A DNA stretch of 64,000 nt, taken from contig CAUYUJ010016908.1 of NCBI GenBank assembly GCA_963575745.1, forward strand, positions 175,185 through 239,184. The letters run 5' to 3'. Of the stretch, positions 43,937-54,750 are shown in pieces (the stretch's first letter is position 1; every line of letters begins with the position of its first letter). The position numbers were made by a program, and so were the translations under genes. This stretch comes from Prorocentrum cordatum. Lineage: Eukaryota; Sar; Dinophyceae; Prorocentrales; Prorocentraceae. Below the pieces are notes generated by a model. That model ran no database searches. It was not told the origin of the DNA and saw only the letters and a list, made by a program, of their open reading frames with translations.

Positions 43937-44224
43937 GCACGGCTTTGGGACCCTGGAGGCCCCCGTCGCCCGAGACGTCCTCGGAGAAGGACTCGAGTCC
44001 CAGAACTGTGCGGTGACCCGGAATCCCCACCGACTCACCGCACGGTGTGGTCACCCCCCGAAACGACCCGCGCTGCTCCCCCTGGCTCATGGGCCTCGCG
44101 CCCCCTGCGGCTGCCGCCAGGAGGGGCGGCGTGCCTTCCCGCTGCCCACCGTGGCCGCGCGTCGCCAACGGGTACCGGGAAGGTTCCGAGGAAGCTCCTG
44201 AAAGCCTCGCGCGGCAACTTGAGA

Positions 44225-44375
44225 CACAGTGCATGTCGGAAGCACGTCGGATGTAGGTCGGGCTCACGTCGGCAACTTGAGACCCAGTGTACGTCGGATC
44301 AACGTCGGATCTGCGTCGGGCTCATGTCGGACTACGTCGGATTTACGTCGGATTCACGTCGGGCTGACTCCAGCG
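44225..44375 (+). repeat. ACGTCGGAT short-period repeat
   Basis: About ten units (A/G)CGTCGG(A/G)(T/C) with 3-5 nt spacers. GCAACTTGAGAC(A/C)CAGTG is duplicated at 44213 and 44272. Confidence 0.75.
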
Positions 44376-44574
44376 CATCGCAGCATCGCCGCGCGAGGGT
44401 CGACCCATAGCTTGCGGAGTTGACAGGTGGCCCAGATCGTACTACTATCACGCGCCGCGCGAGGCCTCCAGGAGATTCCTCCTACGGAGGGTGGCCGACA
44501 AAGGCTGCCTGGCGGCCCTCCGTCGGCGAATGCGGACGCTTGCAGGGAGGGGCCCCTGGAAACAACGAGGCCGT

Positions 44575-45075
44575 CTTCTTCTCACCGGTTCCGTGTTGCC
44601 GCTGGGGTTTGCCGGTTCCAGCGCCGCTTGTGTTGCCGGTTCCGTCGCCGCCGTTTCTGTCGTGACCGGTTCCAGCTCTGGTTCCAATCCCGGAGCCACG
44701 TGTTCGCCGTTTCCTGGCGCCGTGTTTTTGTTGTTTTCCCGCTCCCATGTTCAAGACACACTTTTTCGCAAACGGTGAACAAAAAAAACGGCCCTGCCAT
44801 TTCCGGGGCCCTCCAAGCGCAAGACTGACCGAAGGCAAGAGTGATCTTTTTCGTGCGCGGACGAAAGGTGCGCAAGGTGGTAAAATCCAAGCGCGCAGGC
44901 AACCACTATCGCATCGCGCTCAGCGATCGGGATGGCCCTGGTGAGCCTTCGGTGGCAACTCAGGGGAGCCTCCCGTACCATCTTGTCGGCTCTTGAGAGT
45001 CGACGCTAGTCGACGTTCAATCCACGCCAATCGAAGCTAAATCGACGCTAGTCGACGGTAACCGAGGTGTGACAG
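44575..45075 (+). repeat. dispersed repeats M copy 2 and L copy 2, then ATCGACGCTA motifs
   Basis: 44575-44745 is the partner of 27590-27745. 44825-44960 is the partner of 4125-4255 and runs into the block shared with 22702-22830. 44995-45075 has GTCGACGCTAGTCGACG units; similar ATCGACGCTAATCGACGCT units lie at 45400-45495. Confidence 0.6.
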
Positions 45076-46269
45076 GAGCTGTTCCGTCGCCATCGCCGTC
45101 GCTGCCGCCGTCGCGTCGCCGCCGCCATCACGTCCCCTCCTTCCCCTGAGTCCGTCGCCACTCCCCCCCTCTCCTTGGGCCCTCGTCCTCAAGCACGCCA
45201 GCCAAAGCGAAACACACCAGCCCATCCACAGCGACAGTAAGCAGCGTCGAAGGGAAGCCCCTTCCCTTTGGTCCCTTCCCCGCGGAGGGAGGGGGGGGAT
45301 CCTGGGAGGGTCCCCGGGGACCATGGCCCGCCCTCTCCCTCCCATTTCTGTCGAAGGCCGAGGCCTCCAGGGTCGGCGGCACCGGGCGAAGGCCTGAGCA
45401 ATCGACGCTAATCGACGCTTAATCGACGCTAACCAGCGCTAAATCGGCGCTATCTCATCGACTCCCAGACGCTAATCGATGCGATTCGACGCTAAAGACA
45501 AAATCGCGAGGGTACTCACAAGGCTACCATGATTTGCTAACGAGCGAGCCCACACCAGAAGTCGCTCCAGCGAAGGGACGAGGAGGAGGAGGAGGAGGAG
45601 GAGGAGGAGGTGCAGCTGATGTCCTTTCTGCAGCGCAGCACCCCGCGTCGTCGTCAAGGGCGCCCGGGGGCCAGGCGCGGCCCGGCGCGGGGGGGGGGGA
45701 CACGGAGGCGCGAGGTGGGGGGGGTGGGGAAAAGGAGGAGGAGCAAGAAACCCTCACTTTGAATAGGGCTGGGGGGTCAGGTCTGAAGAACACCCCAAAC
45801 GGACGTCAAGGGGTGCAACCAACCTGTTCGGTCAAGCTGAACCTGATGCACCACACCCGGCGTCAAGTCAAAACCTTGGACGTGAGCGAACGGTTGGACT
45901 TTGCACACCTTCGTCGGCTCAACCGGCGAGGCGTTTGACCACCTTGACGTCCTTTTTTTGGTGGCCATACAGAGGAAGTAACTCTCTGACCCTCGGCCCT
46001 ACTCAACCCTCCCCCCAGCTCCCTAACTATAGGGCCCGAAAACATGTATCTTCATTGCGAGAAAAAATGGGAAAAAAACGTCAAGGGATCCTCAACCGCT
46101 GCGCCAAGGCACCACTCTTGGGAATCTAGCGACGCGAGTAAACGTTTGACGGCTGCGACCTGACAATCCTAAACTGTGCCAAGGCACCATGCCTGGGATT
46201 TCAACTCCTCGCATTAACATAACTCTTGCGTTCTGACAATCCTGAACGTTGCCAGAAAGCCAACCCTAG
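45076..46269. other. no gene recognised
   Basis: Contains ATCGACGCTA units at 45400-45495, a 35-bp (GGA)n at 45576-45610 and GCGCCAAGGCACCA(C/T) duplicated near 46100 and 46180. Nothing coding. Confidence 0.45.
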
Positions 46270-46545
46270 GACTTCGACCATGCGCATCCTTGAAACTGCC
46301 GCAAACTTTCAGAAATGAGCGCGGCGCTAACGCGAGAACAACGTTTGAAATAGTGCCGCCCTTCATCCGTGACACTGTTGCGAACTTCCTGACACGAATG
46401 TGCGCGGCGCTGAAGCGAGAACCACATTTTGCGAACGGCCCGGCCTCCATCCGTGAAACTTTTGCAATGTCTCTAAATGACTGCGCGAGGCGCTAAGACG
46501 AGAACCACATTTTGCAAACTGCCGGCCCTCCACCCGTGCAACCAT
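46270..46545 (-). repeat. ~82-bp tandem repeat, inverted array
   Basis: Units GAGAACCACATTTTGC at 46418 and 46500 and GAGAACAACGTTTGAA at 46333, preceded by GCG(C/A)GGCGCT. This is the complement of the 21085-21400 family. Confidence 0.65.
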
Positions 46546-47309
46546 TGCTGAAGAGATAGCAGGCGAAACGGCCGGCCCACACTACCGGCACGCCTGGGGA
46601 TGAGACAGTGCGGAGTCATTTAACAAGAGGAAGTATGGAAGCAGACGGGGGGGGGGAGATTCGCAGGAATTCGCTGCCAACCACGCCGCGGTGAAGGGGG
46701 AGGGAAGGAGGGGAGGGGAAGGGGAGGAGGGGAGAGGAGAGGAGGGAAAGAGGCGGAGGGAGAGCGAGGAGGGGGGGAGGAGGTCTCCTGAGGCCAGCCG
46801 CAGCCCGGCGCGGGGGGACACGGAAGCGCGGGGGCAAAGGGAGGGCGGGGAGGAGGGGGGGAGGTCGACGCCGAAACCCTCTCACGTGTTTGTCTTTCTG
46901 GGCGTCCTTGGGCCCCCCCGTCGCCGCGGCTGGCTGTGCCGCATGTACAGGTCTGATCAGAAGACACCCCGGGTGAGATCCGGGAAACGGCGGTGTGGGC
47001 ACGGGAAAGGAGGGGAAGGGGAGGAGGGAGTGGGGGGGGAAGGAGGAGGGGGGGATCTTTGGGGCCTCCAGTGGCCTGGGATGGATGGGGCTGGCAGGGC
47101 CGGGGTCGGAGGAGGAAAATGGGGGTGGGAGGGGGGGTCGGAGGAGGGGGGAGGTCGGGAAGGAGGAAACGCATGTGTTTCAATGTTGTTGGTAGTTTTG
47201 GGGTCCTGCGGTGGCCTCAGAGGAACGAGGGGGAGGGAGATGGGGGTACAAGCTAGGTGCGCTCCCGCCATACATGGCATCCTACCACTCCCACCCACTT
47301 TTATGTTCA
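46546..47309. other. G-rich sequence (GGGGAGG), no gene
   Basis: Dense GGGGAGGGGAGG runs at 46690-46870 and 47000-47170, with frames open from composition. Several G-quadruplex-capable runs. No domain recognised. Confidence 0.5.
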
Positions 47310-47735
47310 GGTGCAGGTCGCGGGCGGGACGCGGGTGGGTCACGAATGAGTCGCGGGTAAGTCGCGGGCGGCTCGCGGAGTGGGTCGCGGGTGGGACGCG
47401 GGTGAGACGACGACAACAAACAACTAACACCAAACACCAACACCAAACAGGATATACCCAACACCCAACACCCAACACCAAACAACAAACACCCACCACC
47501 TAACATCAATCAACAATAACAGCAACAACAACAATAACAACACCATCAACACCAACAACAATTACCACAACAATAACAACAACAGCAACAGCAACAGCAA
47601 CAACAACAGCAATAACAACAGCATCACCAGCAACCACAACAACACCATCAACAACAGTAACTACACCTGCATCAACAACAACACCAACAAACATCGCACC
47701 ACCACCAAAACCAACAAAATCAACAACACCGACAA
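47310..47735 (+). repeat. GGGTCGCGGGT minisatellite copy 2, then (AAC)n-rich tract
   Basis: 47310-47405 repeats GTCGCGGGTGGG(A/T)CGCGGG units, then GACGACGACAACAAAC as at 28811. It passes into about 310 bp of imperfect CAACAA/CACCAA/AACACC triplets. No G run survives in the AAC part. Confidence 0.85.
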
Positions 47736-47814
47736 CAACCTGCATTACGAAATCTTTCTTTAGACACGCGCCAAGGGACAGTGAATGACCGTTAGCCCAC
47801 ACCCCCTCTCTGAT

Positions 47815-48055
47815 ATACATATCTATATATACATTTATATATATGTACATCTATGTGTATATACATATATGTGTACACGAATGTATGCGTATGCGTGCAC
47901 ATGCATATATCTATATATATGTATGTACAAACAGATGTGCATATACATATATACATATATATATGTGTGTGTGTCCACCGAACCCTCCACGTGTGTTGGA
48001 CGATGTCCTCGTCTTGTTCGTCGTCGTCGTCGTCGTCTGTGTCGTCGTAGTCGTC
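47815..48055 (+). repeat. TATA/TACA region and short (GTC)n
   Basis: 47815-47975 alternating TATATG/TACATA. 48017-48050 GTCGTCGTC. Confidence 0.85.
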
Positions 48056-48369
48056 TTGCTCCCCGTCGCCAATCCCAAAATAAACAAAATGCAAGAACAC
48101 ACCAAACGTCGTAATGAAGGCGATTCTCTCCTCCGTGTCCGACTCCATCCGTGACGGGAGAAAGGGGGGGGAGACAAGGGAAAATCGAGGCCGCCCCTTC
48201 GCCCGCAAGCCGTCTCGCTCATTTCCACACGCCCGAAGCCTCAACTCGAAGGCGTGTGAACATGTTGATTAGGAGCGCCACACCTGCCAAATGCGCCACG
48301 GGATCCAGGTGCACCAGGCACCTCGGAGGCCCAAGCGAGCCAGGCAAGCCAGTTGCGGCACGAGTTCCA
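48056..48369. other. no gene recognised
   Basis: Unremarkable sequence. No repeat or coding signal. Confidence 0.4.
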
Positions 48370-48740
48370 CGTTTAAGCAATATGCCGCCACCCCCGCCGT
48401 GCCCTGTCAAAAACAAATGCAAAGTGGTTGCGTGGCGCCCGCGTACGCTCCAGATGTGGAGGCAAGGTGCATGCCTCATTGTTTTTTTTGTCAGGGCTGG
48501 TTAGCCTGCGCGCAGCAAACAATGCTACGGCACCTCCGCCGTTCCTCTCAAAAACACATGCAAAATGGTCGCGGGGCGCCCGCGCATGCTCCAAATGCAA
48601 AGGCAAAATGCATTATGTAATGTTTTTTGTCAGGGCTGGTTGGCCTGCGCGCAGCAAGCAATTATGACGGCACCCCCGCCGTTCTGATCAAAAACAAATG
48701 CGCCCATGCATGTTCCAGATTTGGATGCAAAATGCCTTCT
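48370..48740 (+). repeat. 140-bp tandem repeat, ~2.6 copies
   Basis: TCAAAAACA(A/C)ATGCAAA recurs at about 48408, 48549 and 48689. The unit also includes GGCGCCCGCG, TTTTTTGTCAGGGCTGGTT and GGCCTGCGCGCAGCAA. Confidence 0.85.
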
Positions 48741-48965
48741 GTTTTTGTTGATGGGGATGGTGGGGGGGTTGGCATGTCTCGGGTTGGCCAATAGTTGGGA
48801 GGAGGGGGTGTATATCAATAGCGAGCAGTGATAAAAGGGGGGCTCCCCCAGGAATTCCTGGCAGGTCTTGGGGGGGCCCCCCCTGTGGACAAAGGGGGGG
48901 GGGTCGCCATCGGAGGTCCCGGAGGGAGGTCCCGCCTGTGGTGGGGGGTGGGTTCCGGGTCAGAA

Positions 48966-49165
48966 ATTGGACGCCCGAAATGGGTACGGAAAGAATGGGT
49001 ACAATGCCCAACAACAAATGTTGTCCCAAACCAACAGCGGCCGCTGTTGGGCAGGCGGCTGGACACAGGCCGCGGCGACACCGACAGCGAGTCCTGTTCA
49101 AAATCAACAAGAACTGCTGTTGGGCGCTGTGCCCATTCTTTCCGTCCCCATTTCGTTCGTGCCGG
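48966..49165 (+). mobile_element. MITE family A, copy 3
   Basis: A 200-bp element. Left ATTGGACGCCCGAAATGGGT pairs with right-end complement CCGGCACGAACGAAATGGGG, then ACGGAAAGAATGGG is identical in both arms. The 5-bp target duplication CAGAA is perfect (48961-48965, 49166-49170). The palindrome CCAACAGCGGCCGCTGTTGG lies at 49031-49050. A 12-14 bp internal deletion relative to copies 1 and 2 follows GGCAGGCGGC. Confidence 0.85.
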
Positions 49166-49269
49166 CAGAATGCCGCCCTTCCCACTTCCAAGGGTCCCGG
49201 CGGGTCCCGGGAAGAGGGCGCCAGCCGGGGTCCCCGGGGAGGTCCCGCCGGGCCCGATCTGTGGATGCT

Positions 49270-49500
49270 GGAATCTTCCAGTCGCGACCGACGAGAACGG
49301 TCGCTACCGATGTTGCCTTCAATTTCGGTATCGATCGCGACCGATTTGCTTCAAAATCGGTCGCGACCGATCGGTCGCGACTGATCGGTCGCCATGGGTG
49401 GCGACCCATCGCGACCGATTTGGGGATCGGCAGCGATCGGTCGCGACCGATTTAGAGTGCCGATCTGTCGCTACCGATCGTGACCGAACAAAAATGGAAA
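49270..49500 (+). repeat. TCGGTCGCGACCGAT self-complementary repeat cluster
   Basis: Repeated CGGTCGCGACCG cores, each palindromic, with larger inverted arms around ATCGGTCGCCATGGGTGGCG. Looks like nested fold-back sequence. Confidence 0.75.
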
Positions 49501-49627
49501 TCCAATGATCTGGGGGGGGGGGGCGTACCACCCCCCCGGGTCCCGGCGGGTCCCGAGGAGGGCGCCAGCGGGGGACACGAGGGAGGTCTCGCCTACAGGG
49601 TCGGCGGCACCGGCCGCAGACCTTCAT

Positions 49628-49687
<60 letters not shown>

Positions 49688-50390
49688 GCATATACGTATA
49701 CATATATATACACATATATGCATACATACAGATATGTATGTATAGGCACATAATATATACATATAAACATACATATATGTGCATATATGTGCACATACAT
49801 GTATGTGTGTAGATCAATTCACGGCACATGCATATCAACATGTGTATAGATATACGTATATACATGCATACATACATGCATGCACACAAACATACAAACA
49901 GACGTGCATACATACAAACAGGCATGCATGCACGCAGTCATACCTACCTAAATACCTACCTACCCGCCTGCATGCCTGCCCGCCAACCTGCCTCCCTACC
50001 TGCCTACTAACCTACCTACCTACGCACCTACCTACCAACCGACCTGCCTACATACCTACATATATACATATGCATGCAGGCAGACATACATACATGCATC
50101 CATACATGTTAACATGTATGCACATGCACATCTGTACATACACACACATACATGCATGCATACATATATACATGCATGCATACATGCATACCAAAACACA
50201 CACATACACACATACACACATACACACAACCATACATGCATACATACATACGTGCATGCGTACACACATACTCACACTTACATACACCCATACATGCATA
50301 CACGCACAGACACACACCTACACATACATACACACATGCATGCATGAACGGATGCATGCATACATACCTATACGACCACCCTGCGGGTGA
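49628..50390 (+). repeat. (TA)n then TACA/CATGCA region, ~760 bp
   Basis: Pure (TA)n at about 49640-49680, followed by TACATACATGCA and CCTACCTACC variants. Strand-asymmetric (A/C-rich on +) after 49860. Confidence 0.92.
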
Positions 50391-50444
50391 TAAGGAGGTT
50401 GGGGGGGGAGGGGGGCCAGCAATGGGCAACAGTGGTGCTTTCAC

Positions 50445-50938
50445 AATCGATCTCACTATCGCTTTCACAATCGATCTCACTCGATCGATCACACTATCGA
50501 TCTCACTTGATACTTGATCGATCTCACTATCGATCCCACTCAATCGATCTCACTATCGATCTCTCTATCGATCTCACAAGCGATGTCGCTATCGGTCTCA
50601 CGATCGATCTCACCATCGATCTCACTATCGATCTCTCTATCGATCTCACAAGCGATGTCGTTATCGGTCTCGCGATCGATGGGACCATCAATCCCACTAT
50701 CGATCTCACTCGATCGATCTCAATATCGATCTCACTCGATCGATTGCACTGTCGATCTCACTCTGGATCTAGTCATCGATCCCACTAACGATCTCCCTAT
50801 CGATCTCACTCGATCTCACAATCGATATCACTATCGATCTCACTATCGATCTCACTATCGATCTCACGATCGATCTCTCCATCGGCCTCACTATCGATCT
50901 CACAATCGATTTCGTCATCGGTCTCGCTATCATTTTCG
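50445..50938 (+). repeat. 12-bp satellite ATCGATCTCACT
   Basis: About 40 units, mostly (A/T)ATCGATCTCAC(T/A), with CGATCGATCTCACT and AGCGATGTCG variants. Every unit has the palindrome ATCGAT or CGATCG. It is followed by GGCGGGACACC(G) units to 50995. Confidence 0.92.
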
Positions 50939-51179
50939 CACCGGCGGGACACCGGGACACCGGCGGGACACCGGCGGGACACGGGCAGGACACCGCGGGC
51001 CATCGCTTGCCGGAGGGAAAATCATTTGGTCCGGCCGCGCCTCAGCCACAGGAGACTTTCCTCTGGCCCGCCCACGCAGCTTCGCCTCGCCCGCACGCAC
51101 GGCACGACCGAACACGAAACCGAAACCGATTTCCCAGCGGGGCTCTCCGTTCCACTTCGATCTCACTCCCCAACCTCCG

Positions 51180-51530
51180 ACAATTATATGTGCATACATG
51201 CATACATGCAAACATACATACATACGTACCCCCCATCGATATATATATATATTATATATATATATATATATATTATATATATGTATATATACACATGTGT
51301 GTGGAGCCATGCATACATGCGTGCACGCATACATATATATATATACATATATAAATATGTATGTATGTATGTATATATACATACACATATATGATTGTAC
51401 AAATGTTTATCAACGTGTATGCATATATACATATATATACATAGGTACATATATGTGTGTTTTTTATATCTATATATAAGTATCTATATGTATATATATA
51501 TATATACACACATATATGTGTGTACTCCAC
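51180..51530 (+). repeat. TATA/TACA alternating region
   Basis: AT-rich island of imperfect TATATG and CATACATG, among GC-rich flanks. Confidence 0.9.
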
Positions 51531-51544
51531 TCGTGGTCGTACTA

Positions 51545-52590
51545 ATGCAGGGTCTGGAAAGGGTCCACCTTGGGGTTTCTTGATACTGTTTTCGAGCCGT
51601 CTTGGGGGCCTCCTGGGCCGTCTTTGGTCCGTCTGGGGCGGCCTCGGTCCCTCAGGGCAATCTCGGATGCCTTCGGGCTGTTCTGGGGCGGTCTGGGAGC
51701 CCAGGTGTGTTGCCCTCGGGCCCTCCTTTTCGGTCGTCTGGAGCCCCTCCAGGGGCCCTCTTGGAGTGTCTTGGGGCCGTCTTGGGCCTTCCTTGGGCCC
51801 GCCTTGTTGGGCCACTTCGGAGCGATCTCGGGGGCCTCTTCGGCCGTCTCGGGCGCTCTGGAGACCGAAACGCCGAGCATGCGAAAATCCCACCAAACCT
51901 CTGGGATTAGGTGGTAGTTTGTCCTTTTGTTGTTTGTGCTCTCTCTCTCTCTCTCTCTGCCAGAACCCTTCTTCCCTTGCTCGGGGGAAGGGTTCCCCCC
52001 CTCCTACCCTGGGGCTGGGAGGGGGGGGCGCGGGTAGTTAGAGCGCCCAAGATGGCCCAAAATGGTTTCAAGAGGGCCTCCGGCAGCCCAAGATGGTCCC
52101 CAAGATGGCTCAAGATACCTCCAGATTGCTCACCCCAAAAAAAACAACATCCTTCAAACACCTGGTAAACCATGTTTCCATTCTCGCCCTTTCACTTCCG
52201 ATGGGCTTTTGGGGCCTCCTGGTGGCCCCAAGACGGCCCGAGGGAACCCACAGCGGAACCCCAGTGGGCCTTCAAAATGGCCCCTATAGCGCCCCACAGC
52301 GCCCAATAAGCGCACCACGACGGCCAAAGATGCCATGTTTGAGCCTCTGACGGGGGGGGGGCGGAATTGAGGACCCCCCCCTCCGTTTTGAACAGTGAGC
52401 CCACAATTGCACCAACAGGCTTCCCAGACCCTCCCCAAAGAGCTCTAAAAGGGCCCCTAGACTCCCCTAAAAAGGCCCAAGAGGGCCCCAAGGGTTCCCC
52501 AAGCGGCCCCGCGTGGGCACCAAGAGAGACCCAAGATGACTCCAAGAGACCTCCGAGAAAGCACTTCCAAGGCGGCTGCTGCACTGCATG
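51545..52590 (+). repeat. degenerate CTTGGGGCC / CAAGATGGCCC repeats
   Basis: 51545-51870 has GGGCCGTCTTGGGG-type units on the + strand. 52040-52590 has mostly the complement type (CCCAAGA(T/G)GGCCCC). The two halves are therefore roughly inverted around about 51,950, where a CTCTCT tract and a GGGTTCCCCCCC segment lie. Confidence 0.6.
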
Positions 52591-53413
52591 CTTCTACACT
52601 TCCCTGCTCCAAGCAACTCTTCTGGCGATCAGTTTTTGGATGAGCTCTTGGGGATTGATGATGCTTCAAGATGACCTAGACCCTAAAAGCGGCCCCGACC
52701 GCGCATCCGCTACCAAGGCCAAGTGTTTTGCCGAAGTTGAGCCCGACGGGCAGCTTGATCGCGAGTGGCTTGGGGGAGGAAGAGGGGGGGGCGGCGTCGC
52801 AGGGTGGCCAGAACATTAGCAAAAAGGGGGGGAGCGGCAGGGATGGGCAGAGAGAAGGGAGCGGGGGCCAGGAGCGAGGAGGAGGAGGGGAGAGGAAATG
52901 GCGGGAATGCCCAAGGGCCACCGGGGCGACCCGCTGCTGCGCAACATGCAGCGCGACGATATCTGTTTTCCTCGCCTCGCCGCGCCTCGCCAATCACATT
53001 TCATCTCACCGCAATCGAACGCAGCCTCGAGCGGCCGCCAGGGCCAAACAAGGATACTTCCCCAAGCACCCCGCGCAAAAGTCTACGAGTGCCCACCGCA
53101 CTCGACGCGCGCGAGCACGTATCCATGCAACCTGGCGGCTCGATCACACGAGGGACCGAAGGAGATTGCGAAGGAGAAAAGGAGGTGAGTGGCGTTCATT
53201 GTGCATCCGAGAGAAAAGAGGTGGGAGAGGCGATGAACACACAGGACGAACGTCCCACGTGCAGGGCCCGAGGCTCGCAGCCCAGGCGCATGCTTCGGCG
53301 CGCGCGCGCAAACTTCACCTCCCTGGCCGTCGGGGTGCCCCCAAAAAGAGCCAGCCTCCCTATGCGTCCCATCCGACGCCGCTCGAGGGAAGCACTGGGG
53401 GCCGCACTGCACT
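52591..53413. other. no gene recognised
   Basis: Precedes the minus-strand coding segment on its 3' side. Mixed composition, GGGGAGC-rich near 52830-52890. No domain in any frame. Confidence 0.4.
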
Positions 53414-53762
53414 CTACGCGCACGAGAGAAGGCCTGGAATCGGACAGTCGCTCAGAGGCAAGCAATTGTCCTCAAGATACTGCGTCCACACGTGGGCCTG
53501 CGCAGCCATAAGGGCTTTGAAGGAATCGCCGCCGTGCTTGGCAAACGACTGGCTGTACCTCCTGTGGGGCCTCAGATGCACGCACCAGCCACCTACCTTG
53601 TTCGCTCTCCAGACCGACCCCCCTGGAGGGCACAACTTTTTCGCATCTGACTGCGGGAGGTCCCGCTTGCCTGTCACCCACTCCGTGGGCGGCGGGCGGC
53701 ACTTGTCCAGCGGATGCCTGGCGTCGCCAGCCTTCGGCACGTCGCCCTTCCACACCGCGCGG
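53414..53762 (-). CDS. coding-like segment, unidentified protein (exon or element fragment)
   Basis: The minus frame from about 53762 to a TAG at 53416-53414 reads about 115 residues of well-mixed composition, unlike the Pro/Arg/Ser-rich noise around it: …PLDKCRPPPTEWVTGK…, …CPPGGSVWRANKVGGWCVHL…, …SFKALMAAQAHVWTQYLEDN…, …CPIPGLL…. The regular Trp and Cys spacing and amphipathic ALMAAQAHVWTQYL helix look like selection on a small globular domain. I have a faint impression of similar modules in dinoflagellate predicted proteins but cannot name a family. The frame extends upstream to 53878 only through a hairpin and a triplet repeat, so the true 5' end is probably an intron boundary or the edge of a fragment. 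No start codon is asserted. Confidence 0.4.
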
Positions 53763-53781
53763 ACCTCGGGCTGGAGAAGGA

Positions 53782-53837
53782 GGAGGAGGGGCCCGAACGA
53801 GTCACCTCCTGGTGTGAGTCGTTCGGGCCCCTCCTCC
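53782..53837 (+). repeat. 24-bp stem hairpin
   Basis: Left arm 53782-53805 (GGAGGAGGGGCCCGAACGA + GTCAC) and right arm 53814-53837 pair at 23 of 24 positions around an 8-nt loop. It sits immediately upstream of the minus-strand coding segment. Confidence 0.75.
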
Positions 53838-54301
53838 GCCTCCCCCTCCCCCTCCTCCTCCTCGTCCTCCTCCTCCACTTCCCCTCCCCCCTTCTGGCCC
53901 CCGTTCCCGTTCGCCTTTCCCCCCCCCCATTCCTCTTAATCTTCTCCTTCCGCATCTCACCCATTCCTCATTGCCCCAATCGTAATCCTCGCCATCTTTC
54001 CTCTCACCCTCGCCCTTGCCCTCGCCCTCCTCTCTCGAGCCCTCTGGAAACGGCGCGCGGGGAGAAACCGCAACGGATGTTTTACCGATATGGCCACGCG
54101 CTCGTCGCCATGACGGGCCCTCTCGGGCCCCAACTTTCTAAATCCAGGCCGGGTGACAACCAAGAAACAACATTCGCGAAACGACAGGGGCCCCTGCTTG
54201 AAACAGGAGGTCCTCTCCATCCTCCTCCCCCCCCCCCTTTGAAAAGCCCAGAGGTAGAGGGGGGGAGGGGGAGGGGGGGAGGGGGAACGAAGATTTGGGT
54301 C
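53838..54301. other. C-rich and G-rich sequence, no gene
   Basis: CTCCTC-rich to about 53900, CTCGCCCTTGCCCTCGCCC near 54010-54030, GGGGGAGGGGGAGG near 54260-54285. The retrotransposon begins near or within its right end. Confidence 0.45.
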
Positions 54302-54426
54302 TGATATAGGGCATGAGTAGTATCTGTTCTTATCAGTTGAAAGCATGGCTTTGCTTCGTTTAGAGGACTGTATGACTGTAATAACATCGGGGCTCAAGCT
54401 CTTTCAAAACAGAGCGATCTCCGCTC

Positions 54427-54439
54427 TGGTAGCGGAGCC
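54427..54439 (+). other. candidate primer-binding site (initiator-Met tRNA type)
   Basis: TGGTAGCGGAGCC would pair with a tRNA 3' end GGCTCCGCTACCA, that is, a tRNA whose 5' end begins AGCGGAG. Known eukaryotic initiator-Met tRNAs begin AGCAGAG, AGCGCCG or ATCAGAG, and copia elements usually use this primer. Downstream position relative to the presumed 5' LTR is as expected. Confidence 0.5.
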
Positions 54440-54496
54440 GCCCATCGGGCGGCGCGCGCGGCCCCGCCCCGCCAGGCCGCAGCCGCGATATACTTC

Positions 54497-54730
54497 GTGG
54501 ACAGCACTACCGACAAGGTCAGCAGCGCTACCGACAAGGTCAGCAACACTACCGACAAGGTCAGCAGCATCCTCATAGAGGACATACTTCAGTATCCGAA
54601 CATCGACGGCTCACGGCTTGGTGGGGACGTTCCGCTCTCGAAGTGGGAGACCATCTTAGACGAGAGCTGCATTACACCTGGTAAAATATACGGATATCCG
54701 ATCACTCACACTCGGTCAAGTCTACGATAA
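54497..54730 (+). CDS. possible leader ORF with TTDKVSS repeats
   Basis: A 77-codon open frame in the element leader, beginning inside the 21-bp array, which it translates as three DSTTDKVSS/SATDKVSN/TTDKVSS repeats followed by ILIEDILQYPNIDG…. The 21-bp period preserves the frame. It could be a real small protein, an upstream ORF regulating the polyprotein, or chance. It is not recognisable, and it is not in frame with the polyprotein. Confidence 0.25.
   Translation: MDSTTDKVSSATDKVSNTTDKVSSILIEDILQYPNIDGSRLGGDVPLSKWETILDESCITPGKIYGYPITHTRSSLR
54506..54568 (+). repeat. 21-bp tandem repeat x3 in element leader
   Basis: ACTACCGACAAGGTCAGCAG plus C, at 54506, 54527 and 54548, with one or two changes per copy. 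Confidence 0.9.
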
Positions 54731-54750
54731 CCGATTGACGTACACCCGGC

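Noticed and set aside
54302-54411. TG...ACA stretch as a definite 5' LTR
   Set aside because: No matching copy exists in the last 200 bp of the window and the spacing to the primer site is unusual, so it is kept only as a possibility in the element entry.
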